A stretch of DNA of 64,000 bases, from NCBI RefSeq assembly GCF_025685415.1, contig NZ_JAGSYB010000001.1, positions 558,001-622,000 of the forward strand, in the 5' to 3' direction. Shown here piece by piece: positions 28,159 through 37,264 of this stretch. The DNA is from Terriglobus aquaticus. GTDB lineage: Bacteria; Acidobacteriota; Terriglobia; Terriglobales; Acidobacteriaceae. The notes under the pieces are model-generated. The model was given only the letters and a program-made list of their open reading frames with translations, did not search any database and was not told the DNA's origin. A program made the translations under genes and the position numbers. Within the stretch, counting starts at the first letter, position 1. Each line of letters opens with the position of its first letter.

Positions 28159-30846
28159 TTAGGTTATTTGCAACGAGCAAGATTGCGTCGGATCCGCTGC
28201 AGCGCCGGGTTGCCGGGTTCCGCCCATGCCTCTCGCATCGCCAGGGCAGCTTGCAGCCATCGTCTGGCCCTCGGCGTGGTCGCCCTGCTGAAGCGCGACC
28301 ACGCCCAAGCCTTCTTCTGCATCGGCAGTCACAGGATGGGCCGCGTCGCCGAAGTTCGTCCGCGCAATCGTGAGTGCATTGCGGTACGCATTCGAAGCGT
28401 CCGCAGCATCGCCATTTGCCGCAAGCGCCGCGCCCAGATTGATATACCCCGCGGCCCACCAGATGTTCTGCTGCGGATACGCAAGCCGAGTCTCTGCCAT
28501 TGCATTGCGCGTCTCCCGCAGAGCCTGCGCACGCTTTCCTTCCGCTAACAACAGTTCACCCAGCTGCTCCTCACTCTGGCTCAGCAGTGCGTGATGTTCC
28601 ATGCATTGAGCGCGCCTTAAATCAAACGCAAGATTCAGGTGGGTGGCTGCTTCGTCCAACCGTTGCTGAGCCAACAACGTCAGGCCCAGTTCGTCCTCGG
28701 CAGCAGCTACCTCCAGGTTTCCCTCCGCGGCGACCTTGCGGTACATGCGAAGCCCTTCGCGAGCGAACGGTTCAGCCTTCGCCGGGTCATCGGTGTCGCG
28801 GTAATAGTGGCTCAGGTGCAACAAGGAGCTGGCTATCTTCGGGTGTTGTTCTCCATACAATTCGCGTCGAAGCTCAAGCGCATGGGTCAGCAGCGGCAAT
28901 GCTTCGCGAAATCGCCCTTCGTGCTCCAGCACTACGCCAAGATGGTCCGTACTGCTGGCTGTGTGAGAGTTGCGCTCTCCGAAGATGCGCCGCCGCGTGG
29001 CCAGCACCTCACGATCGATGCGCTCCGCCTCTCGGAAGCGCCCCATGTCCAGATACAACACCGACAGGTTGTTCTTGTCGACCAGCGTCATGGGCGCATC
29101 CGGACCGATCACCCGCGAAGCCATCGCAATGGACGCAAGGTGATACTTCTCCGAGCCGGCAAAGTCGCCCATCTCCCAGAGGATGCCTGACAATCCATCC
29201 ATGCTGTCCGCCAGTTCTGAACTCTCCGGGCGGTAGCGGCTAAACAGATTCACGGCCTCGCTGTAATCGCGCAAGGAGTCCTGATAGTCGCCATCTTCCA
29301 GCTCAGCTTCACCCAGGCTGTTCAGTACGTCTGCGATTGCTGCCGGGTCATGCGCCGGCAGCGCGAGATAAATCGCCTTCGCCTGCCGGAACAGCCGCTT
29401 GGCTTCGGGCAGCGATCCAAGCTGGAAATACACGCTCCCCAGGGTGCTCAGCAGTCGAGCCTTGGCGGTCAGATCGCCCTTCCACGCAGTGTCGAGTTGA
29501 ACGACCCCGGTGTCCAGCAGTTCGCGTGCGCTGGTGCTTCGTCCTTGCGTGCTGTCTGGCTGCGCGCTATTGAACAGGCTGATCAGGTATTGCGAGACAG
29601 CATCGGCCGAGGCTGCTTCTCTCTGCGCGCGTCGTGCCTGCACCACCAGCAACGCGCCCAGCGCAATTACGGTCACGGCGAACAGCGCGGCCGCTGCAAC
29701 CCAGGCGCGATTGCGTCGAATGAACTTCGCTGCCCGATACCGCGCAGAGTCCGGTCGGGCCAGCACAGGGAACCCTTGGCGGAACCGCAACAGATCGTCC
29801 GCCAGCGCAGCCGCAGAGCCGTAGCGACGCTCCGGTTCGCGGTGCATCGCTTTCAGCACAATGCGGTCCAGGTCACGATCTACCTTGAACCCGGCAGAAC
29901 CCGAGCGTTCGCTTGGAGGCGGCGGCGCTGTCTCGCACACAAGGCGCTCGGCTTCGGCCGGGCTTCTTCCTGTAAGCGAAAACGGCGTCTGCTCGGTCAG
30001 CAGCTCATACAGCAGCACGCCCAAGCCCCACACATCTGTGGCCGTCGTGATGCGTCCACCCCGTACCTGTTCGGGGCTCGCATACTCCGGCGTCATCATT
30101 CGCTCCGCCACCATGGTCATGTTGGCGTCGCGACCGTCCTCCAGCAACTTTGCAATGCCGAAATCCAACAGCTTCGCGTCGCCATCCGCGGTAACCAGAA
30201 CATTGCCGGGCTTCAGGTCCCGGTGCACAATCAGGTTGCCGTGGGCATACTCCACTGCCGCGCAAACCTGCGCAAACAGTGCCAGCCGCGCCTCTACGCT
30301 AAGCGCATGCGAGCGCGCATAGGCCAGCAGGTTCTCGCCCTCGATGTACTCCAGCACCAGGTACGGCAGCCCTGCCGGCGTCAGTCCACCATCCAGCAGG
30401 CGAGCAATATGCGGATGTGCAAGCGCCGCCAACACCTGGCGTTCGGTCCGAAAACGGTTCAGCAGCGCCTCGCCCGCGCCTAGCCCAGCGCCAACGACTT
30501 TCAGCGCGACCACCTGGTCAAAGGCACCGTCCGCACGTTCCGCCCGGTAGACCACGCCCATGCCGCCATGGCCGATCATGTCCAGGATCCGATAGGCCCC
30601 AATGCGATCGCCAGCGCCATGCGAGGAGAACACAGCCGCATGCCGTGCTGCGTTCAGCACCGCCTCTTCCATCTCCAGGTCCGGCTCGCTCAATGCATTC
30701 GCCATGCGCTCCGCTTCTGCGCAAAGCTCGGCATCTTCGCTGCTATCGGCACACTGTTGTGCGAGCCACGCCGCACGCTCGTGAGTTGGAAGCGCCGCCG
30801 CTCCCTCGGCCAGATCTTGCAGCCGGTTCCAGCGCGCCGCGTTCAA
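28159..30846 (-). CDS. Membrane Ser/Thr protein kinase with TPR repeats (3' end frameshifted)
   Basis: The protein has 895 residues. Order: helical N-terminus, kinase domain 85-360 with GHGGMGVVY loop, catalytic Lys116 in VALKVV, HRDLKPGN at 208-215, DFG at 228-230 and a TPEYASPEQ activation segment; one transmembrane helix about 382-402; then ~480 residues of TPR-like repeats (LLSTLGSVYFQLGSLPEAKRLF and similar). All catalytic residues are present. The start overlaps the ECF sigma gene by 4 bp. Near the 3' end (28261-28266) an extra base shifts the frame: the original ending REAWAEPGNPALQRIRRNL can be read in the next frame to a TAA at 28164. The last ~35 residues as written are therefore unnatural. 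It probably senses envelope signals and phosphorylates the sigma factor. Confidence 0.88.
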   Translation of the reverse strand: MNAARWNRLQDLAEGAAALPTHERAAWLAQQCADSSEDAELCAEAERMANALSEPDLEMEEAVLNAARHAAVFSSHGAGDRIGAYRILDMIGHGGMGVVYRAERADGAFDQVVALKVVGAGLGAGEALLNRFRTERQVLAALAHPHIARLLDGGLTPAGLPYLVLEYIEGENLLAYARSHALSVEARLALFAQVCAAVEYAHGNLIVHRDLKPGNVLVTADGDAKLLDFGIAKLLEDGRDANMTMVAERMMTPEYASPEQVRGGRITTATDVWGLGVLLYELLTEQTPFSLTGRSPAEAERLVCETAPPPPSERSGSAGFKVDRDLDRIVLKAMHREPERRYGSAAALADDLLRFRQGFPVLARPDSARYRAAKFIRRNRAWVAAAALFAVTVIALGALLVVQARRAQREAASADAVSQYLISLFNSAQPDSTQGRSTSARELLDTGVVQLDTAWKGDLTAKARLLSTLGSVYFQLGSLPEAKRLFRQAKAIYLALPAHDPAAIADVLNSLGEAELEDGDYQDSLRDYSEAVNLFSRYRPESSELADSMDGLSGILWEMGDFAGSEKYHLASIAMASRVIGPDAPMTLVDKNNLSVLYLDMGRFREAERIDREVLATRRRIFGERNSHTASSTDHLGVVLEHEGRFREALPLLTHALELRRELYGEQHPKIASSLLHLSHYYRDTDDPAKAEPFAREGLRMYRKVAAEGNLEVAAAEDELGLTLLAQQRLDEAATHLNLAFDLRRAQCMEHHALLSQSEEQLGELLLAEGKRAQALRETRNAMAETRLAYPQQNIWWAAGYINLGAALAANGDAADASNAYRNALTIARTNFGDAAHPVTADAEEGLGVVALQQGDHAEGQTMAASCPGDARGMGGTRQPGAAADPTQSCSLQIT

Positions 30847-31418
30847 GGCGCTGGCACCGCCTCAGGCGCGCGTTCCAGCTCAGACCGCATCCATGCCTTT
30901 GCCATGCGCAATTCACGATGCACAGTCACGGCCGAGATGCCCAGCACCTCCGCTGTTTCGTCGTAGGTCATGCCGCCGAAAAACACCATCTCAACTACCT
31001 TCACCTTGCGCTCATCCACTTCATTCAGCCGGTCCAGCAGCCGATTGATCTCCAGGATCGTCTCTGCATCGGCCTCCAGCGCCGCCGAGTTCTCCTTCAG
31101 CGTCTCGTGAATTGCGCCACCGCCACGCTTGTCTCGCTTCTTGCCGCGCGCCCAGTCCAGCAGAATGTGCCGCAACACCGTTGCCGCCAGCGCTGCAAAA
31201 TGCGCCCGATCGTTCACCGGCGCGGGCCCATCTGCCAAGCGCAGATACAGCTCGTTCACCATGGCTGTGGCGCTCAGCGTATGCGACCCGCTCTCGTTTC
31301 GCAGCATACTTCCCGCGAGCGCTCGCATTTGGCCGTACATCAGCGGCATTAGCTCATCCAGTGCCGCGCGATCGCCCTCTCGCCAACGTCCTAAAAGACA
31401 GGTAATTGCTTCCGCCAT
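30843..31418 (-). CDS. ECF-type RNA polymerase sigma factor
   Basis: The protein has 191 residues from the ATG at 31418; an in-frame GTG/ATG further up to 31448 is possible. Region 2 is seen in LYLRLADGPAPVNDRAHFAALAATVLRHILLDWARGKKRDKRGG. Region 4 is MVFFGGMTYDETAEVLGISAVTVHRELRMAKAWM. The form matches the acidobacterial/planctomycete ECF group that lies next to Ser/Thr kinases. No anti-sigma factor is encoded nearby. The ATGA overlap with the kinase gene implies coupled expression, and phosphorylation control is the likely mode, as known for other kinase-linked ECFs. Likely target is this operon, including the TonB receptor. Confidence 0.9.
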   Translation of the reverse strand: MAEAITCLLGRWREGDRAALDELMPLMYGQMRALAGSMLRNESGSHTLSATAMVNELYLRLADGPAPVNDRAHFAALAATVLRHILLDWARGKKRDKRGGGAIHETLKENSAALEADAETILEINRLLDRLNEVDERKVKVVEMVFFGGMTYDETAEVLGISAVTVHRELRMAKAWMRSELERAPEAVPAP

Positions 31419-31520
31419 GCAGCCATTATCCAGCCGTCTGCTGCACAACGGAGCGCAATGGGAAGGCGAGAGCGACCAGAATTTGCATGGCCGCCCTCAC
31501 GCTCACCGCAGTCGAAAAGA

Positions 31521-32441
31521 TCAGTCCTCAAACCAGAGGGTGACCTTCTTGTGCTTCACCGGCGCCGGCGCGGGCTGCCCAGCCGAGACGGCTGCGGCGC
31601 GTGCTGCCTTCGCAGTCTGGGCCTGCACCTTCAATGCGGCGACCTCCTCCTCACTCGGCTTGGCCGTCAGCGCCGCGGAAGGGGAAGTCACGACCGCATC
31701 CGACTTGGTGCAAGGCTGCTGTGTGTCAGGGTCATACGAGCACATGCGATATACCTTTGCGCTCGCAGTATCGCTGGCACTTGCGGCAGTAGCAGTCGAG
31801 AGGCAGCCAGCACTGTAAACGGCGTAATGACTATCGATGTTAAAAATGTCCGCGGATCCGTTGTTGTATACCTTGCACGTCATCGTGATGACACCCGTAC
31901 CGCTGGAGGCATTTCCCGGGTTTGTGTCAGGACCGACGGCCGACACAACCAGTTCATGCAAATCCTCAGAGTCATAGTCGCGAGAGCCGCAGCCGGTGCC
32001 TACAAGCACCGAGTTCACTGGGCAGGTCTGGTAAAGGTCTACCGTGCCCAATTCACCCACGCTCGCCTGCGAGGTAAACCAGGTCACCACCGGCACCAGC
32101 GTGTCGCCCGTGGCACCTTTTGGTCCGGTGGGTCCAGTGGGCCCACTCGGTCCGGCAACCCCTTGTGATCCTTGAGGTCCGGTCGGCCCAGCCGGCCCGG
32201 CAACACCTTGCGGTCCCTGGGGTCCGGTCGGCCCCTGCGGACCCGTCTGGTTCCAGTAAGTCACCGTCTCCGTGTTGGGATTGCAGCTTGCAGCCGAAGG
32301 CACAATGCGCGACACCGCTGTCAGCTTCGACACGCAGGAGGTAATCACATTGCTGGTGGTGGTCTGTGCCCCGGCTGACACCGTGGCAGCGGCCGTAGCG
32401 GCGCAGAACAGAAACGAAAAACGAGCAAACGAGAGCGTCAT
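31521..32441 (-). CDS. Secreted collagen-like repeat protein
   Basis: The protein has 306 residues, with AAGGAG before the ATG and a signal peptide ([22 protein letters not shown]). Residues ~67-108 are about fourteen uninterrupted Gly-X-Y triplets ([19 protein letters not shown] and so on), which would form a collagen-like triple helix. A globular domain follows with paired Cys ([43 protein letters not shown]), then a Lys/Ala-rich tail. It is likely trimeric and extracellular or surface-bound. The function is unknown; the triplet block is the collagen-triple-helix repeat family. Confidence 0.85.
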   Translation of the reverse strand: MTLSFARFSFLFCAATAAATVSAGAQTTTSNVITSCVSKLTAVSRIVPSAASCNPNTETVTYWNQTGPQGPTGPQGPQGVAGPAGPTGPQGSQGVAGPSGPTGPTGPKGATGDTLVPVVTWFTSQASVGELGTVDLYQTCPVNSVLVGTGCGSRDYDSEDLHELVVSAVGPDTNPGNASSGTGVITMTCKVYNNGSADIFNIDSHYAVYSAGCLSTATAASASDTASAKVYRMCSYDPDTQQPCTKSDAVVTSPSAALTAKPSEEEVAALKVQAQTAKAARAAAVSAGQPAPAPVKHKKVTLWFED

Positions 32442-32490
32442 GGAATTTCTCCTTGATGGTTTGGCAAAGCAATTGGGTTAGGGGTGGAGC

Positions 32491-33105
32491 TTAAGCGGTA
32501 GCGCGCAAACGCAACCGACGGCGCAACGCACCAGCCGCGCCCAGCAGGCCAGTCGTGGTCAGCACGATGCTGTTCGGTTCCGGCATTGCTGCAAGGGCCG
32601 GCGCCGCAACCGTAAATGTCACATCGCCTTTGGCCCCAGTCAGGATCAGCGCGCCGGCTGACGTTTGCTGCGCCTGTGTGCCGTACGACACAAACGAGCC
32701 CATCGTGGATCCGTATTCGCCCAGCACGTTGTACGAGGTCAGTTCATTGAACTCGCCCGCGGCAAAGCTGGTGACGCTGTCCTGAAAACTGGCTGCGCCG
32801 TACTCACTCTCCACGCCAAAGGTCGGGCTCAGGATGCGCGCGATCGCTGCGGAGCCAAGCTGAAACGTAGCATCGCCCGCAGTGTTGAAGAAGAATGCGT
32901 TGTCGGTGGTCGAGACGGCGCTTGTGTCAGAGCCGCTCAAGGTAAAGGTCGCTGGCGTGTCGCTGAAGGTCAATCCATTCAGCGATCCGCTGAACAGCCC
33001 TGACAATGTGTAGGTCACCGGCATGGCATGCGCTGGCAAAGCTGCTGCCAGCAGCAAAAGCGGGGCAGCACCGAGCAGGCGCCCGAGGCGAAGGGGAAGG
33101 CGCAT
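32491..33105 (-). CDS. PEP-CTERM sorted secreted protein
   Basis: The protein has 204 residues with a signal peptide (RLLGAAPLLLLAAALPAHA). The C-terminus carries the PEP-CTERM signal: MPEPNSIVLTTTGLLGAAG then RRRLRLR. Such proteins are sorted by exosortase to the surface or matrix. The middle is Ser/Thr/Gly-rich beta structure (SLNGLTFSDTPATFTLSGSD). No exosortase gene is in the window. GGAG precedes the ATG. Confidence 0.86.
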   Translation of the reverse strand: MRLPLRLGRLLGAAPLLLLAAALPAHAMPVTYTLSGLFSGSLNGLTFSDTPATFTLSGSDTSAVSTTDNAFFFNTAGDATFQLGSAAIARILSPTFGVESEYGAASFQDSVTSFAAGEFNELTSYNVLGEYGSTMGSFVSYGTQAQQTSAGALILTGAKGDVTFTVAAPALAAMPEPNSIVLTTTGLLGAAGALRRRLRLRATA

Positions 33106-33320
33106 CGAGAACTCCAGGGAAGATTTGTTGATCTACCCCTATAGCGACGAAGCGTCACGAATCACTTCACCCTTACGAAAATATTTCCGAACACTCCGCG
33201 CTACTCTGAACGCGCCCTTCAACCGCCCGACTGGCAGGTGGCAACTTGGAGTGGAGTACGCAAAGATCTCTGCTGGACAGCGCAGCGAAATCCATAACTT
33301 TCTGCTGTTTCCTACACGCC

Positions 33321-34760
33321 TCAATGAGGAAACGTCAGTACGAACACAGTTCCGCGCTTCTCCGGTTTGACACTGCTTCGCACACGAACCCGTCCTGCGT
33401 TCTTATTCACCAGATCCTGTGTGATCCACATGCCCAATCCAGTACCACCGATCCCCTTGGTCGTAAAGAACGGCTCGAACAGCCGGCGAAGCGTAGAGGA
33501 ATCCATGCCGGTCCCCGTGTCAGCAATCGTGATGCGCAATTCAGGGCGGCTACCGGAGAACAGTATCGTGTCACGGCAGCGAATGGTCAGCGTGCCTCCG
33601 GACTTCATCGCGTCAAAGGCATTCGCGACAAGATTGACGATGATCTGACGGATCTCTCCATCGAAGCAGCGAAAGGGAGAGGCTCTCTTGCAGTCGCTGC
33701 TTGCGGTTATGCCAGCATTGGCGAACCGCGACCGGTACAACGCGAGCACTGATTGAACGAGCGTTTCTACATCGACGGGTACGCGGCTGCTGCTCTGCTT
33801 GTAAAAACGGAGAGTCTGCGTAGCGATCTGCGACACTCTCGCCAACTCCTCTTGTGCCATCGTGACAAGCTCTAGGCTTTCGGCCGGGAGGGGGTGAGAT
33901 TGCAGGATGTACAGGAGGTTCGTAACCGCTTCAAGTGGGTTGTTGATCTCATGAGCGATGGAACTCGCCATACGACCAACCGAAGCTAGTTTCTCATTCT
34001 GCAGGAGAGCTCGCTCGGACGCCTTGAGCAATGTCACGTCCCGGATGATCGCGGAGAATGCGACTAAAGTTCCCGGCGCCTCTAGGTGAGGCGTGAGACT
34101 TACTGAAAGGTCGAGAGTTGAGCCGTCTTTTCTGACGCCAGCGAAGTCTCTGACCACCTGCGTCCCACTACCGAGGAGCGCCATCGCATCCTGCATTGCC
34201 GTTGCCGCACCATCGTCCATCAGCGAGCTGATGGAACGTCCCAGCACCTCTGCGGACGACCAGCCAAAGATGCGGATGGCTCCCTCATTCCAGCTCTGGA
34301 TCGTTCCATCAGGGCCAAATCGGAGGATAGCGTCAGATGATCGGCGCACCACTTCGGAAAGGCGCTCCGCCTCCTTACGAGCTCTGAGTAGTTCCTTCTC
34401 GTAGAGTCTGCGCTGCGTGGCATCGAAGAGAGTGAGGAATATCCCATCTGGATGGCCGTCTGCCCCACGATGGAGGACAGCGTTGGCAAAGACCGGGATT
34501 TGCTGCGCTGAAGGCAGTCTCAACTCCAGCGAGATGCCCTCCACCTTCCCACGCTGAAGAAGCGTAGGAACCAACTGGCTCTCATAGAACATCGCCGCCC
34601 CTCTGGTGAGGGCCTGTTGAATGTGGAACTCGGAGGCTGCGGCATCCTCCCCTCCGGTCAATGTCCAGAAGCTTCGGTTAGCGGAACGAACCAGCCCATC
34701 TATGTCCAATAGCGCCTGAGCGCAGGGGGAGTTTTCGAAGAACTCGACCGCTAGATGCAA
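33321..34760 (-). CDS. PAS-PAS sensor histidine kinase coupled to an RsbQ-like hydrolase
   Basis: The frame is open up to 34934, but the TTG at 34760 is preferred: it overlaps the hydrolase stop by only 10 bp and starts right at the first PAS domain (HLAVEFFENSPCAQALLDIDG). It gives 479 residues. Order: PAS 1, a second PAS (RRSSDAILRFGPDGTIQSWNEG), HisKA with H in SSIAHEINNPLEAV, and HATPase_c with N-box NLVANAFDAM, G1 ITIADTGTGM and G2 GTGLGMWI. There is no transmembrane segment, so it is cytoplasmic. No response regulator is adjacent. Pairing with the upstream hydrolase suggests the PAS domain receives the hydrolase's signal. Confidence 0.85.
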   Translation of the reverse strand: MHLAVEFFENSPCAQALLDIDGLVRSANRSFWTLTGGEDAAASEFHIQQALTRGAAMFYESQLVPTLLQRGKVEGISLELRLPSAQQIPVFANAVLHRGADGHPDGIFLTLFDATQRRLYEKELLRARKEAERLSEVVRRSSDAILRFGPDGTIQSWNEGAIRIFGWSSAEVLGRSISSLMDDGAATAMQDAMALLGSGTQVVRDFAGVRKDGSTLDLSVSLTPHLEAPGTLVAFSAIIRDVTLLKASERALLQNEKLASVGRMASSIAHEINNPLEAVTNLLYILQSHPLPAESLELVTMAQEELARVSQIATQTLRFYKQSSSRVPVDVETLVQSVLALYRSRFANAGITASSDCKRASPFRCFDGEIRQIIVNLVANAFDAMKSGGTLTIRCRDTILFSGSRPELRITIADTGTGMDSSTLRRLFEPFFTTKGIGGTGLGMWITQDLVNKNAGRVRVRSSVKPEKRGTVFVLTFPH

Positions 34761-35566
34761 CTGAGAGCTGTTTCTTCCGCTTGAAGAAAGCTCTTTAGGG
34801 CGTTCGTCACCTTCTCTGGGGCACTCATGTGCGGGCAGTGACCGGTCGCATCCATCAGGACGAATTGGCTGTTCGGCAGACACTGGTGGACGTATTGTCC
34901 CACCTGCAGTCCGGCAATCACATCCTTTTTGCACTGGAGAATGAGCGTCCTGACAGAAACCTTTGGAAGATCAGCCCGGTTATCTGACAGGAAGGTCACT
35001 CGTGCGAAATGATGAGCCAGGAACGGGTCCATCCGGCAAAAACTTGCCTCCAGTTCGCCCGAGAGTTCTGGGCCGTTCTCTTGCCCCATGATGGCGGGAG
35101 CCATAGATGCCGACCATGCGGTTTGATTGCTTTCGAGAGATTCCAAAAGTGCCTCGATGTCCGCTCGATCGAACCCGCCAACATAGTCCGCGTCATGGAT
35201 ATAGCAGGGGGAAGGACCAATCATAGTCAGAGACTCAAATTTGGATGGGTTCTCGATGGCGGCTAGCGCACCGATCATTGAGCTGACGGAGTGCCCCACG
35301 AAGTTCACCTTCTTCAGCTTGAGCTCGTCGATGATCTCAAGAACGTCAGCGGCGTACCCCTTGAGCGTGCTATAGCGCGTTTGTTCGAACGCGGAAACAT
35401 CTGAGTTCCCGGATCCGACATAGTCGAAGAGCACAACCCGATACTCTGAGAACGCCGGTACGACATGTCTCCACATGCTCTGGTCGCACCCGTAGCCATG
35501 CGCGAACATTAATGTCCGTTCGCCTGAACCAACAACAGTTACATTGTTGCGCTTTTGCACGCTCAT
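34751..35566 (-). CDS. RsbQ-like alpha/beta hydrolase
   Basis: The protein has 271 residues from the ATG at 35566, chosen because MSVQKRNNVTVVGSG aligns with the start of Bacillus RsbQ; the frame stays open to 35797 but that part looks non-homologous. Catalytic triad: Ser93 in FVGHSVSS, Asp216 in CKKDVIAG and His244 in ATGHCPHM. The spacing equals that of RsbQ (Ser96, Asp219, His247) shifted by three. The oxyanion/cap motifs FAHGYGCDQSMWR and DYVGSGNSD agree. In Bacillus RsbQ is required with the PAS-phosphatase RsbP for energy-stress signalling; plant KAI2/D14 receptors share this fold. Here the partner gene encodes a PAS histidine kinase. Confidence 0.88.
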   Translation of the reverse strand: MSVQKRNNVTVVGSGERTLMFAHGYGCDQSMWRHVVPAFSEYRVVLFDYVGSGNSDVSAFEQTRYSTLKGYAADVLEIIDELKLKKVNFVGHSVSSMIGALAAIENPSKFESLTMIGPSPCYIHDADYVGGFDRADIEALLESLESNQTAWSASMAPAIMGQENGPELSGELEASFCRMDPFLAHHFARVTFLSDNRADLPKVSVRTLILQCKKDVIAGLQVGQYVHQCLPNSQFVLMDATGHCPHMSAPEKVTNALKSFLQAEETALSCI

Positions 35567-36413
35567 CAGATCCCGATCCGATAGCAGGATTGCTTCTCCG
35601 CCATTGTCGCAGATGGGTCGAGTGTCCGGCCGGCTGTCAAAGGCGCCCGTAAGGTCTGGCGTCTGAAGTGAATAGTTGCGTAGCTGCACCAAGGTGATTC
35701 GTAGCTCTCTTCGGACGAGAGCTATCAGCTGCTTGCGGACAGCGGATCGGCGCCGTCGACTGAGGTGTAGAACCGGGTCATCCTTCCTTTTATCCAACAG
35801 GTCCGTACCTGTGTAGGAGAAGGTCCGCTAGGAGGGACGCTTCTCCGAGTGCTTCAGGACCGGTGTTAGGCGCATTCCCTGGCTTTTTTTCGCTACTACC
35901 CCAGTCGGCGCCAGCAAACGCCCGCTTTGCCGGCGTTGGTCAGCACCCTACGCGTGTGACACGGAACTGGGCTGCTTCTTGCGGTCAGAAGGGCATCACG
36001 GGGGATGGCTTCTCCGGAGCGAAGGAGGTCTTCCGTCCCTTTCTCTCCCGGTCCCTCCGTCGGGTGAAATGCTCCGGTCGGGTGAAATGCTCACCCGCGG
36101 GCGTAGGAGTTTGAAGGCAGCTGACATCCCGTTCACTCCAGATGTTGTAACCGGACCGTAATCACCCTCAGCCGTTCCATGCTCGGCTCGTTATGAGAGC
36201 CCTTCAGATTTCACTTACGACTCGATGGAATTCAAAAGGAAAGTGCCCTTCGGGGCCCTTGAGACTTCTCAAATGCACAACTTTGAGGCTTATTTGCTGC
36301 ACTTTGCGCCGTTTTAGCTTTATGGTCCGAATGTCGGTGGACCTCTCAGGGCAGCCGCCTTCCCGAAAAATCCTCTTACAACCTGGGCTTATCCAAAGGC
36401 CAGATGGAGAAGC
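35567..36413. other. Divergent intergenic region with 18-bp period direct repeat
   Basis: No gene is recognised in this ~850 bp stretch between the leftward hydrolase and the rightward secreted-protein gene. The 14-bp sequence CGGGTGAAATGCTC occurs at 36061-36074 and again at 36079-36092, and ACCCG follows and can pair with CGGGT. The promoters of both flanking genes must lie here. Confidence 0.55.
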
Positions 36414-37163
36414 ATGAACGCCTCAAAATTGAAACTCAAATCCCGACAATTCCTTGGCATCGGGCTTTGCCTAGGCCTGACCGCTCTGTTCCACGCCGCG
36501 TCAGCAGAGGCGCAACTTTCTCCCGTCCACCCCGTAGGCCAATGTGTGGAGTACTCCAATGTCCCCGGATCGGGACAGTATGTGGGTCACTTTTCCTATT
36601 TCAACTCCGACAGTTCCTCTCATGTGTACCGTCCGGACGGGTCGAGCAACTACCTGCAGCCCCTCGACGTCACGACGCAGCCCCTCACTTACTACCCAGG
36701 GTTCCACCCGGACGCGTTGACAGTACTGGTGCCGTTCGGGACGGCAGAGACGTGGCACCTGGGAACCGACGAAGCGACCGTCTTCAGCGGTACGCAAGCG
36801 TCGCAAACGCAAGCTGTGAGTCCCACGTGTCCTGCTCGCCTCATCCCGGCCTCCCTGCAATTGAGCCAGCCCGGCACGTACCCGCACCAGTACCTGGGCC
36901 AGGTGCAATCCGGGCCAGCGATTGATGCCGATACGACGTACGTGCTCATTGGCGTCCCGCTGGCGACTGCGAACGTGACCGTGTCCAACCTGACCTATAT
37001 TCCCGCTGACAGCGCCAACCCCGGGCAGTGGTTGAACCCCAACTCGATCTATGGCGATATCACCGTCACCGCGGCCGCCCCCGGCACTACCATCGCGTTG
37101 GACGTGCAACTCAGTGTCAAGGGCCTTCCCATCGTCGAGGGTCTTGTCACCGTGCAGCAGTGA
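36414..37163 (+). CDS. Secreted protein, short paralogue of the next gene
   Basis: The protein has 249 residues with GGAG 4 bases before the ATG. A signal peptide (RQFLGIGLCLGLTALFHAASAEA) precedes a mature domain with CVEYSNVPGSGQYVGHFSYF, VYRPDGSSNYLQPLDVTTQP, YYPGFHPDA and CPARLIPASL. Two Cys are conserved with the following gene. Nearly every block recurs in the next protein (CVEYANTP, YRPDGSSNYFQPLDITTQP, YYPGFHPDA, CPVRLIPAAL), so this is a tandem duplication. The domain is not recognised. Exported or surface role is likely. Confidence 0.75.
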   Translation: MNASKLKLKSRQFLGIGLCLGLTALFHAASAEAQLSPVHPVGQCVEYSNVPGSGQYVGHFSYFNSDSSSHVYRPDGSSNYLQPLDVTTQPLTYYPGFHPDALTVLVPFGTAETWHLGTDEATVFSGTQASQTQAVSPTCPARLIPASLQLSQPGTYPHQYLGQVQSGPAIDADTTYVLIGVPLATANVTVSNLTYIPADSANPGQWLNPNSIYGDITVTAAAPGTTIALDVQLSVKGLPIVEGLVTVQQ

Positions 37164-37264
37164 AACTTGCCGAAGATGGCGAACCCGAGTTCCGGAAGCA
37201 CCTCTCCCGAGTTCTACCTCACCCACTTACCGGGCCGGTATTCCTGGCTCCGGATGGAGCGTTC

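Noticed and set aside
29350-30483. Long rightward frame (377 codons) opposite the Ser/Thr kinase
   Set aside because: It is antisense to the kinase domain with all catalytic motifs; the translation is Arg/Gln/His-rich and without any family.
31727-32240. Gly-X-Y coding repeats considered as a DNA repeat or CRISPR-like array
   Set aside because: The periodicity is 9 bp in a reading frame and explained by collagen triplets; no CRISPR array with regular spacers occurs in the window.
35567-35797. N-terminal extension of the RsbQ-like hydrolase
   Set aside because: The frame is open but the added residues have no counterpart in RsbQ, whose start aligns with the ATG at 35566.
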